A stretch of DNA of 43,627 nt, taken from NCBI RefSeq assembly GCF_001638985.1, contig NW_017265135.1, forward strand, positions 438,466 to 482,092, in the 5' to 3' direction. The position numbers and the translations under genes are program-made. The notes below the pieces were generated by a model. That model made no database searches. It was not told where the DNA came from and saw only the letters and a program-made list of their open reading frames with translations. This document shows positions 34,984 to 43,627 of the stretch, one piece after another. The number at the start of each line of letters is the position of its first letter. Positions within the stretch are counted from its first letter, which is position 1. The DNA comes from Phycomyces blakesleeanus NRRL 1555(-) (lineage: Eukaryota; Mucoromycota; Mucoromycetes; Mucorales; Phycomycetaceae).

Positions 34984-35171
34984 TTGTAAAAGGTTTCCTG
35001 TCAATGAAGCATTAAATGTACCAAAATTCTAGTGTACATTTATATATTTATATTTATTTTTGTGTGTGAAAAAAAAGAGGGAAAAGTAGTAGAAGTAGTA
35101 GAAGTAGTAGAAGAAGTGGAAGTAGTAAGAGGAGGAAAGTTAAAGGATCTTGGGCTTGAAACTGATTATGG
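34745..35171. other. Convergent 3' region after RCY1
   Basis: It is AT-rich, with an ATT trinucleotide run near 34956-34984 and an AGT/GTAGAA repeat at about 35084-35133. No gene is visible. Confidence 0.6.
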
Positions 35172-36815
35172 CTAGAGACGACGGATCCAATGTGTGTAAT
35201 CATGTGGTGACGGTGGTGCTCGTTGTGCTCGTTGTGATCCACTGCTACTACTGATGCTTCGTCTTACTGTGGAGTGGCTTTCTGTGGGCTGAGATCGATA
35301 TGATGATGGCGCGGTACGACATGGATCGGTAGAGTACCTCTGTCCAAAAGAACTGGTCTCATTGTATACACGTGGCGTAGGGTGCCGTGGGTACCTTGCA
35401 TACCCGCGGGTAGAAGGCTGTGGACATGAAGAGGACCATGGTACACCAGAGCCATCAGGCTCATAGTCATCCAGGATGTCTATATCCCTGTCATACACAT
35501 TCTGAAATACATTTCTACCCCCAATTTCTTTGGGCAACCAGCCTCGAGTGTCAGCAGAGCTTAAAGGACGTCTACTGACAGGATAAGAGCGTTGGACATT
35601 GTTGTGTGGGGATGGCCAACGAATACTCTGGGGTGTGTGATGAGAAGGAGCAACTGGGTACGAGTAAACATATGAAGAACGACGAATATCAGGCTCACAT
35701 GGAGTCAAGTCTTCATAACTATCGTCGTTATAGTTGTAGTCATAGTAACCGTCGTCATAACCACTGTGCTCATTTGTTTCACTTGATTCACTTTCTTCGT
35801 CTCTTGTGTAACTGTTACTTCTGGAGGTAGTTGAGTGAGAACGTGATCGACGAAGGGAAGGAGCCGAAGACGAGGTTAGCATGCCTACAGAAGGTTTGCG
35901 TCTACGTGGGGAATGTTGCCAAAGAGGTGCTGCTTGATTTTGAGCGTTGAGGGTAGCCAGGGACAGTTTTTCCAGCTGAACCTGAGTGTGATGAATGGTC
36001 TCAAGCATACGCTGCTCATTCTGACGATGCTCTGTCTCTCGTTTAGCCCACTCGGATTTCTCTCTATTAAACTCGTGTATTCGTTCCTGGAGGGCAGTGA
36101 TTTCTTCCTGTAGATCATTGTCATGCATCCCGTTTTCAGGGCACCAAGTGTAGTTTTCCACAAGGTTGTCATGAGGACGGGGCTTTAACGACATGTCTAT
36201 TAAAGCTTGTTATTATCCTTGGTCAATTTTCTTTTGGAAGATTAGTGTTTGATACTTACTGGTGAGAGGATATGTGTGATCTATTGATAGAGGACGATTG
36301 ATGACAACATTAGGATTAAAAGGTGCTGTTAAAAGGGATCTCCGGGACTCTTTCTGGGGATATATTGATTCTGGTTCTTCCACCAAGGTTTTGTCGGTTA
36401 GCTCAGCAGAAAGCATGTGTCTGGTGGGTGGGATGACTCTTCGGGGAGTAGGCATCTTGAGCGGTGGGAGTGGTTGGAGTGGTTGGAGTGGTTGGGGTGG
36501 TGTGTGGTGAGATATTAATTGAGGTTGTTCGGCATCTGGCTGAGGTGTTTGGTTTCGAATAGTAAAATGGCGCTGGGGCTGTAACTGGGGTGTTGATTGC
36601 CGCTTTCGTACCTGTGAAATAGGCGTGCTATGAGATAGTCGAGGATACCCCACAAAATCAAGGACATCTGAAGGCGATTTAGCTCTTGAAGAAAGAGGGG
36701 GGAATGGCTTGGATAGGATTCCGGAAGGGGCGGCTGTGGTTGGTTTGGACTTTGGCCGACCACTGGCGTCTTTTGATAACTTTTTTCTGGTAGAAAATAG
36801 TCTGGAGAGGGCCAT
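35172..36815 (-). CDS. Hypothetical coiled-coil, disordered protein
   Basis: Two exons on the minus strand, 36815-36260 and 36196-35172, give 526 aa. The join is supported by a GTAAGTAT donor and a TTTAATAG acceptor that keep frame. I do not recognise the family. Residues 1-185 are basic and Pro/Ser/Gln-rich, with a QPLQPLQPLPPLK stretch. A single coiled coil lies at about 213-268 (heptads of Leu/Ile with Glu/Arg, starting near LQEEITALQERIHEF). The remainder is Ser/Arg/Tyr/Pro-rich with an RRSRSHS-type patch and an acidic Tyr/Asp run (YDDGYYDYNYNDDSYED), ending in WIRRL. There are no membrane segments or signal peptide. The long ordered frame and codon pattern support a real gene. Scaffold or cytoskeletal roles are possible but unproven. 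The gene is convergent with RCY1. Confidence 0.75.
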
Positions 36816-39800
36816 TGATAGATCAATATAAATAATTAAATAAATAAAAGAAATGAGTATAAAGTGGAGAAAGCAGTGATTTGTTTTAGCCGATGGGAAA
36901 TGTCGTATTTTGACTCACGCATTATTATTTTATTCCCACTTTTGGGTATCATCACAACACTGACATTTTGTGTTCGTCATGACAGTCCAGAAGTCAGAAT
37001 AACGATAAATTAGCTTAATACAAATAGCTAATATATCTATTTATCACATCGTCCAAACGTATCAAACATATGGCTTCACCCTCCTTTTTGTGCGTTTGCT
37101 TGATGATCACGTCTATTGCCTTGATAATTAATAAAGATATATTGTTACTTTAGATGCCCGTCTTGCCTTCAATGGGTTTATTAATCCAAGAACATGGTTC
37201 TTCTGTAGTCTATCGTCTTCAAAGTACATATATACACATAAAAATCAGGCTCAATTTAAATAATCTTAAATTCAATAATCGTCTTATTAATCAAAACCCT
37301 CTTTCTTCTTTGGATTTTGGGATAATTTTGAAAAAACCAGGAGAATTACTGCTGTAATCTCAACTGATTCTCTTGTGTTTTCAATCAAATCAAATCAAAT
37401 CAAATCAAATCAAATAAAGGAGGTTGCACCCTTGAGAGATCTCTTTCTCTTTCTAACTAATTAAGCAAGCAAAACAAAATATTAATCAGAAATAATAATA
37501 ATTAAAAAAGAAGAAGAAGAAGTGTTTTCTTTTGGACCGTCTCACAAATCTTTGCAAATTGTTTTTAAATAAGATCGATGGGTGGATAGGGTCTTGTGTA
37601 TTTGTGAAATTGGTTACAGAGCTTGTAGCTGAACTTTAGACAAATTGAAATTATTTCCAGCCATAATATAATCGAATTACTAATTCTCACCAAAGATACA
37701 TATAACAAAGCAAGGGCAGTTCTTGATTATAAGGCAATGAAGAGCAAAATAAAGAGAAACATGACAAAACTCCAATGATTCAATTGTCAAATCCTTCAAC
37801 ATTTTATATATATTAAAGAAATATATAGGATACAACATCTTGCTTTCTTCATATCTCAAGAAATAGTTGCTGCTATAAGCAAAGAAAGCAAGGAAAATAA
37901 AATAAAATAAAAGGGGGGATTGGACTTCTTGGAGAACTTTAGTGTAATATTCCAGAATTATACAAGAAATATATTTCACTTGACCGGTACGCCCAATCCC
38001 TGTATTGTGTTGCCTTGATTCCTTTTGGTTTCTCTTATATATATAAAGTAGGCAAAGTCATTTGTGCCAATAAAATATTATTATTTTCTTTGGTTTTCCG
38101 AACAGAGTATGTTTATTTTTTTATTCTCTAAATATTGTTACTGACATATGCTTACCCTTTTCTATTCAAAAATTTTGATTGTTACAGACAGACTGCTATC
38201 TAGATACGATCTTTTGATCTACCCGAAACCAGTTATTTGTTATCCAAACCACATCTTCATTTGCAACTGTTCGATATTTCAATTATATTTTCATCTGAAA
38301 CTCATCCAGAAATTATTGAAAAGACTTTTCTTTGAATCTAAATGTGGGCCAAATCACACCAAAGATCTCTTGGGATATTTAGTAATACTTGCTATGATTA
38401 TTCTCTAGACCAACAAGCAGATATATATATATATATATAATGCTTAGTTTACAGATAGGTTGATTCTTGTCTCTTTAAAATAAAATAAAAGAATTATTAT
38501 TTGTAGTCATTGAGGTTTCTGTACCTGTTTTGGGATTTAAGCCTTGTCTGACTTGAGAAGTACAGCTGATAAAGGTAGATAAGCAAAATTTTGTTTAATA
38601 TTGAATATTTTTTGTATATGTAGGTATATACGACATCTGATGTACTACGCATAACTTTGGTTTAGTTTTAGAGGCTTTAGACTGTCTGTAATTTGAAACA
38701 ACTTACTTACTAATAAGTTGATTCCTTTGTCAAAGGCATCTTAAATAAGTAAATAAATAAAGAGATTACATAGATATTAGTGCAATCATATGTCAAGCAC
38801 TAGTTTCTTATGACAGCATCGATAATTATTTGAGACTTCTTTTTAGATATCAACACTAACCACATTTAAAGTTTTTAAAAAGAATAAAGGCTTTGTTTCT
38901 AGAGGTATTTAAGAGGAAATATAAATGAGATAATAAAATCAATACTGAAGAATATTGTGGTAAGCTTGTCTACCTTGTCCAAAGGATCGAGATACCCTAC
39001 AGAAAAGAAGAAAGGGGATCTCCTTTTGTGATTTGATATACCGTCAGAGAGAAATAAAGGAAAATCAATTATGTCTAAAAAGAGGCTTTATTTATTTATT
39101 TATTTTTGGGGGGGTGTATTATGCTTCTATGTTTTATGGAGTATAGAAGATTTTGAAATAGGATATATGGATTTGCGTCATTTGTTGACCTTTTTGTATG
39201 ATATACAATAGATACCTCCTAAAATATTAGGATTAATTAAGTCTTAAAACAAGTATATTTGAAGAACATTCTTCCTATGTTCCATCGTATTTCTTTCTAG
39301 TGCAAAAGAAGAAGAAGAACCAGGAAAGTGCGACCTGAAATAAAAAAAAATATATATCGATTGGAGATCCTTTAATTTTATCTTTCTTTTCCTTTGACAA
39401 ACTAAATATTGTGCCTGAATATGTATATTATGTGAGTCCTGTCAATATTCTTTCCTTCCCTCCTTCTTTTTATATATAGATTTATTTTATGCGTCAAAAG
39501 GGTATTTATAATCGCAAGAAAAAAAATAGAAACATACATACATAATCTGTGGGTAGACACACTTCTTGCATCTTATAAAATAAGTTCATATTCAAATATC
39601 GTCAAATTGGCTTAAATAGTATTTAAACTTAAAATGTTAGTAATTTTTGGGTTTGTATGTTCCTTTACGACATTTTTGATATCACACATTTTCTTTTTTA
39701 TGTATATATTTTAATATAATATGTACACTCTTTATAATCATATACATATACATGTAAATTTATAAAGCAAAGGGTGCAGCAAGTGTCAGATATATATATA

Positions 39801-40045
39801 TATAAGAGAGAGAGGGCTGGGCTGGGCTAGGCCTGATTTAGTTCCCAGTGCTGCATCCAGAAATTAAAAATGAAAGGGGTTAGAATAAGGGTAATTATGA
39901 AATGTTGAGCAGTAAAGAAGTACAGATTAGAAAAATGAAATAAAATGAAATGAAATAAATAAATGGAAGGGATGGACTAAAGAGAAGAAGTAAAAGAAAA
40001 CGAGAGAGCTTGGGCTGGCCTTTCGCTGCTAACATTCGATGTTTT
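36816..40045. other. Gene-poor AT-rich region (3.2 kb)
   Basis: The first 200 bp should be the promoter of the coiled-coil gene. A short ATG frame at about 37070 with a hydrophobic start and an ORF at 37154-37357 after an acceptor-like TTTAG are weak. ORFs at 37680-37979 (minus) and 38148-38408 (plus) look like chance. Simple repeats include AAATC (37381-37416), TTTA and TA runs. Nothing else is supported. Confidence 0.5.
37381..37416. repeat. (AAATC)n pentanucleotide repeat
   Basis: About seven tandem copies of AAATC or close variants. Related pentamers occur at about 13729-13748 (same unit) and 42376-42398 (AATTG). Confidence 0.9.
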
Positions 40046-40681
40046 TTAGTGTTTCTCTCTGGATTCCAATACGCCAAGCACAATGAGTGCGATTATCAAA
40101 AGGATACTGAAACCAATAGACATGCATCGATTGAGACGCTGCCAACGTTCGGCCATTTTACCACCCAGTTCTCGTGCATGTTTGGGCCAAAATGATCCTA
40201 TCCACCAAAGAGGCGGACAAATAAATCCAAATAAAAACAAGAGACAGCCGACAGAATAAAACCCGTCTTCATCGTCGGTTGACCACCAGGGCGTTCCCTT
40301 TTGGCGTCTGTTCCACAGTTGGTCTTGTTCATATGCATGTGGGTATTGTCGGGTGTAATCCAAGGGCTGTTCGAGATCTTTGGGACGGTTGGCCCACAAG
40401 CCAGGAGAAGGGTCTGGGGCGTTTGGGTCACGGAGAGTTGACTGAGAGGGTCTTTGGTGAACGGAATCTTGCTCTGGTGAATGAGGTGTTTGTAGTTGGG
40501 ATGTGTGTAATGGCGGTTCGGAGGTGTGCTCGGGTAGGAATGGTCGAGGGCCGAGGACGCGTGGAAGTTGAGATACCGAGATTGGTGCTTGGGCTGGTGT
40601 TGGTGAGGTAGAGCGTAATATAAGATTCTCAGCAATATTTTGAGACCACTGAGGATCGTTTGGTGACAGAGGTCGGTCCAT
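40046..40681 (-). CDS. Small two-TM membrane protein of unknown function
   Basis: A single exon of 211 aa. Residues 1-135 are hydrophilic and Pro/Gln/Ser-rich. Two hydrophobic helices follow: one at about 146-168 containing CLLFLFGFICPPLWWIGSFW, and one at about 187-207 (SIGFSILLIIALIVLGVL), linked by a short basic loop with a Trp. The PPLWW motif inside the first helix suggests a helix-breaking hairpin at the membrane. I recall similar short C-terminal two-helix modules in uncharacterised fungal proteins but cannot name a family. The ATG at 40681 was chosen. The frame stays open further upstream but only through AT-rich simple sequence encoding Asn and Phe runs, likely 5' UTR. Location could be endomembrane or plasma membrane. 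Confidence 0.75.
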   Translation of the reverse strand: MDRPLSPNDPQWSQNIAENLILRSTSPTPAQAPISVSQLPRVLGPRPFLPEHTSEPPLHTSQLQTPHSPEQDSVHQRPSQSTLRDPNAPDPSPGLWANRPKDLEQPLDYTRQYPHAYEQDQLWNRRQKGTPWWSTDDEDGFYSVGCLLFLFGFICPPLWWIGSFWPKHARELGGKMAERWQRLNRCMSIGFSILLIIALIVLGVLESREKH

Positions 40682-41252
40682 ATGTAAAGAAGTACAAATA
40701 AAAAAAAATAAGAAGAAGAAGAAGAAGAAAAGAAAGACGATAGTAGTAATATTTTTGTTATTATTATTATTATAGATTATGTGTCGGATGAGGTACCGCT
40801 GTTTGTTTTTGAACACAAGAAATATATATATATATATATTAGCCAATATTGTTGTACCAATATATACACAGACACAGACAAGGACATCTTTATAGGAAGT
40901 TTTTTATTTATTTATTTATATGTCTTTATTTGATCTTCTTTTTGCCTTGAACTTCTTGTGATGTATTTAGAGATGGTGATTTGATAATAGCGATTATAGA
41001 ACCTCTTTATTAATCAGGGCATTGTGGGCGCCTTTTTTTTATTATTTCTTTCTTGTTTCTGAGGGAAATTAAAATTAAAAAGACTATTTGTAGGAGTGAT
41101 TTAATGACAAAGGACATCCAAAAGAGTGAAGCTAAGAACAGAACAGAAATAACAACAACAAATATTTCGATTTCGATTTCGATTTCGATTTCACTTTTTC
41201 GATTTTTTTTTTTTGCTCTTCGTTCTTCGTTTTCCAGCGGTGGTTAAGTTTT
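40682..41252. other. Intergenic region between the two-TM gene and the MZM1-like gene
   Basis: It contains AAG and TTA runs, a TA run near 40822-40838 and a (TTTCGA)n array at 41165-41192 close to the 3' end of the MZM1-like gene. No gene is visible. Confidence 0.55.
41165..41192. repeat. (TTTCGA)n hexanucleotide repeat
   Basis: Four to five tandem units. It lies about 60 bp beyond the stop codon of the MZM1-like gene. Confidence 0.9.
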
Positions 41253-41790
41253 TCATAGGTTACCAATTCCGCCCTCGTTCTTCAATTCTGCCAGGCTCAC
41301 GTTCTTTTTCAGCAGTGATACCACTTGTTCAGCCAGGGCCAGTTTCTATTACAACTTGTTTGATTATGAAAATAAGCTCTACAGACAGACAAGCCAAGAT
41401 AATTGACATCTTTTTTTTTTCTTTTTAAGAAATTTTATTTATTTTATATACTAGCCTCTTCTAGCACGTCACAGTTTGTTTCTTCTTTGTACTGCATAAA
41501 CCTAGCATGGGTTTCCTTCTTGGCAGCTACTCTTGCTTGCTTTTTTTAGATGAATTGCACATGATGTTGATTTCGATTCTGTTCGAACTGTCTTTTATTT
41601 ATTTTATCTTTTTACCTTGGATTGCACCATTGTCATCTACGCTCAATTAACAAAATGTCTTTTTTTTTAAAAAAAAAAAAACAACAAAAACTCTTAATCA
41701 CTTACTTTTAAACACATCTCTCTGTGTCTTGAGCAGGTTACGGTAAGCAGATATTGCAGCTAATCTCGAGGGCGTTACTGGATTGACCAT
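41253..41790 (-). CDS. MZM1: LYR-motif protein, MZM1/LYRM7-like complex III assembly factor
   Basis: Four small exons on the minus strand: 41790-41706, 41636-41616 (only 21 nt), 41535 to about 41456, and 41345-41253, giving about 92 aa. The N-terminal SAYRNLLKTQRDVFKND matches the LYR helix of Mzm1/LYRM7, with the A-Y-R form seen in yeast Mzm1. The last exon (LALAEQVVSLLKKNV) matches the C-terminal helix before the family's NVVQG-type end. Mzm1 binds the Rieske protein Rip1 in the mitochondrial matrix and stabilises it for late complex III assembly. The third intron has no good in-frame GT donor. A GC donor (AG before GCTAGT, exon end 41456) or a weak GTGCTA donor (exon end 41468) both keep frame; the obvious GTATAT donor does not. 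Reading through would stop after two more codons. Confidence 0.7.
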
Positions 41791-43215
41791 ATTATAAAAT
41801 TGTATATGGTGGTGATAAGAAAATAATATAAAATAAAAGCTTCCACCCCTTGTGCTTTTGGTGTGGTTTGTTTTATTAGGTCCCTGGTAAAGAAGGTTTT
41901 CCGGGCTAAGAAAGTATAAAAGTAAAAATAAAAATAAAATGAAGTCAGCTGTAGTAAGGATTTATCTGCGTGTGACCCTCCGTGGATAGAGGGAGAAAGA
42001 GACAGAGGGGGGAGAGAGGGTTTTTGTGTACATATGTACATATCTGTATATAATTATCATGCTCAGAGCTATAAAGCAAGTCTGGTATGCGATGCACAGT
42101 AGAAAAGATAATATATATATAGAAGACCGCCTGCTTGGAGCGTGATGTGGCGGGATTGGAATAAGTGATGAAGAATTACAAGAATATATAGTAAAAAGAA
42201 AAAGTAAGGACACCGTCGTTCGATTAAGGACTCAACTTGTAAGTTCAGACCTCTCTTAATTTATCTATCTTTATTATCTTTACCTTTATTTCGCTTCATG
42301 TCTCTCGCTCTATTGTTTCTGTAGTCAATACATATATTTGGGTTAAATTGGATTATTAGTATTATTCTGTGTTGAATTGAATTGAATTGAATTGAAGGCT
42401 GTTTCTTGTGTATACATACATACACAAGTCAGTCTCCCATTAAAGAGTCTAGAAAGTCTCCTTCAGATCATAGAGAAAAAAATAATATCCGAATGGTCCT
42501 TTTAACAGACACACGAACGAATAGGGGAGTAAGAAATAAGCATAGTAAATGCAGATCCAAACTATCAAGATAAAAGAAAATCTCTCTGTTTCTCTCTCTC
42601 TTTCTTTTTTTTTGCATATCTGCCTGCATTATCCATAAATCTTTAGCTGCTTACAAAAAAAAGCAAAAGCAGAGTGAAGCAAAAGCAGAGTGAAGCAAAA
42701 GCAGAGTGAAGCAAAGCAAAGCAAAGCAAAGCAGAGTAAATCAAATCAACCAATAAATCAACTTAATGGGCTTTCTTTCTTTGCTTTCACTCTGTCTTTC
42801 TGTATTTCTACTGTTGTCTTCTTCTACTGTTGTCTTTAATACATACACAATCATGCTCAATTGTGAAAACGATAGTTAATTGACAATTTTATGGAGATGT
42901 AGAAAAGGAGACCAAAGTGTATGTGTATAAATATACAACTATAAAATAAGATCAAATAAATAGAAGAATATTGTATATATACACACACATATACATATAT
43001 ATACATATGGCTTTAAGAAGGGGTGCTGGTGCCCTGTGCAGGTTAGCGATAAAAAATACTAGAGTTATTGTATGTACGTCTATCTAAGGATCAGGGATTC
43101 TACTTCGTCTTCTTCTTATTCTTCTTATTCTTCCTCTTCCTCTTCCTTTTCCTCTTCTTCTTCCTATTCCTTCTCACTTTTTTTTTTCGAGCCTGTCTTC
43201 ATCTACCTTAGAAAC

Positions 43216-43247
<32 letters not shown>

Positions 43248-43295
43248 ATCTGTAATCAAGTTCTAAATTTTACCTTCTAATTCAAAGGGTTGTCC
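41791..43295. other. Intergenic region with simple repeats
   Basis: It is AT-rich, with the following simple repeats: AATTG pentamers (about 42376-42398), a GAAGCAAAAGCAGAGT array (42661-42740), TTC/TCC runs (about 43105-43160) and a TA run (about 43217-43241). No gene is supported. The right end should contain the promoter of the membrane-protein gene starting at 43296. Confidence 0.5.
42661..42740. repeat. 16-bp tandem repeat merging into AAGCA pentamers
   Basis: Three copies of GAAGCAAAAGCAGAGT are followed by AAGCA pentamers and a final GCAGAGT, which suggests stepwise expansion from a shared 5-bp core. Confidence 0.9.
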
Positions 43296-43608
43296 ATGCA
43301 CAAACCAATCAGAGCAATCGCGTCCCTTGGTCTGATTTTCTTAATTGCCTGTTGCAGTCTCGTCGTGGTTGCCCTCAATGCCGTTGTTGTCAAAGTCCGC
43401 CCACCACCAGACCCAGGTGTACTTCCACCTCTACTCATCCTAGGTGTCTGCACTCTCGTAATATCACTTCTCTTTCTCAGCTTTCATCTCTATTGGGTCA
43501 GCAAACGCGACATCGGCCCACGTCCACTTCTTCTATGCCAATTCTTTGCAGGCTGCTCCCTCACAGCATTGTGGATCTGGGCCACACTAAAAGTATATTC
43601 CAATCTAG
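43296..43608 (+). CDS. Multi-pass membrane protein, first exon only (truncated by window edge)
   Basis: The ATG at 43296 opens a 104-codon frame ending at a consensus donor (CTAG before GTAAAT at 43609); the gene continues beyond the window. Three hydrophobic segments are visible: residues about 8-26 (IASLGLIFLIACCSLVVVA), 44-66 (LPPLLILGVCTLVISLLFLSF) and 82-98 (LLCQFFAGCSLTALWIW). A short basic N-terminus precedes them. The layout resembles the start of a four-helix MARVEL-like protein, but that is a guess without the rest. The exon is richer in C and has more C-ending codons than its neighbours. Downstream exons would be needed to name it. Confidence 0.7.
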
Positions 43609-43627
43609 GTAAATTCACAATCATCTC

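Noticed and set aside
37070..37357. Possible small secreted protein gene with a hydrophobic start at about 37070 and an exon at 37154
   Set aside because: No good donor site links the two parts and the downstream frame is not convincing.
37680..38408. Minus-strand 99-codon and plus-strand 86-codon ORFs
   Set aside because: Phe/Ile/Tyr/Leu-rich frames in AT-rich DNA without motifs, introns or family signal.

Overview
The window reads as nuclear DNA from a filamentous fungus, most likely an early-diverging one of the Mucoromycota/Mucorales type. This is an inference from AT-rich DNA, very many short introns (about 45-160 nt, usually GTAAGT at the 5' end, with some TACTAA/CTAAC/CTGAC branch sites), microsatellite-rich intergenic DNA and the gene set. 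No tRNA, rRNA, CRISPR array, intact transposon or bacterial-style operon was seen.

Layout. 1-700 is a tandem array of about 150-bp modules that each look like a small exon plus an intron. 700-1980 is a less AT-rich stretch without a recognisable gene, followed by AT-rich DNA with an 18-bp tandem repeat. Then come: an arrestin-like trafficking adaptor (4135-6531, +); a CHORD/CS Hsp90 co-chaperone (7275-8717, -), convergent with it; a gene-poor 4 kb; a TLDc/OXR1-like protein (12698-14243, +); and a very large, intron-dense RAV1/DMX-like gene (14727-25634, -, 44 exons, about 2305 aa). RAV1 is divergent from glucose-6-phosphate dehydrogenase (26233-28123, +). A PHO80-type cyclin follows (28614/29043-30152, -), divergent from the F-box/Sec10-like recycling factor RCY1 (30710-34744, +). 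The right part holds an unrecognised coiled-coil/disordered protein (35172-36815, -), 3.2 kb without a gene, a small two-TM protein (40046-40681, -), a small LYR-type MZM1-like gene (41253-41790, -), and the first exon of a multi-pass membrane protein that runs off the right edge (43296-43608, +).

Functional theme. The genes are housekeeping genes rather than an operon-like system. Three act in endomembrane traffic and acidification (arrestin adaptor, RAV1 of the RAVE V-ATPase assembly complex, RCY1 for endosome-to-Golgi recycling). Two relate to redox or stress (TLDc/OXR1-like, G6PD), one to Hsp90 client handling, one to phosphate/cell-cycle CDK control, and one to respiratory complex III assembly.

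The most interesting observations are: an in-frame TAA inside the PHO80-type cyclin gene, followed by 142 further open codons in the same frame; the tandem exon-intron modules at the left edge; a run of LF-acidic repeats inside RAV1; a probable overlapping upstream ORF at the RAV1 start; and the 21-nt microexon plus non-canonical donor of the MZM1-like gene. All splice sites were assigned by eye from reading frame, consensus sites and family similarity, not from transcripts.
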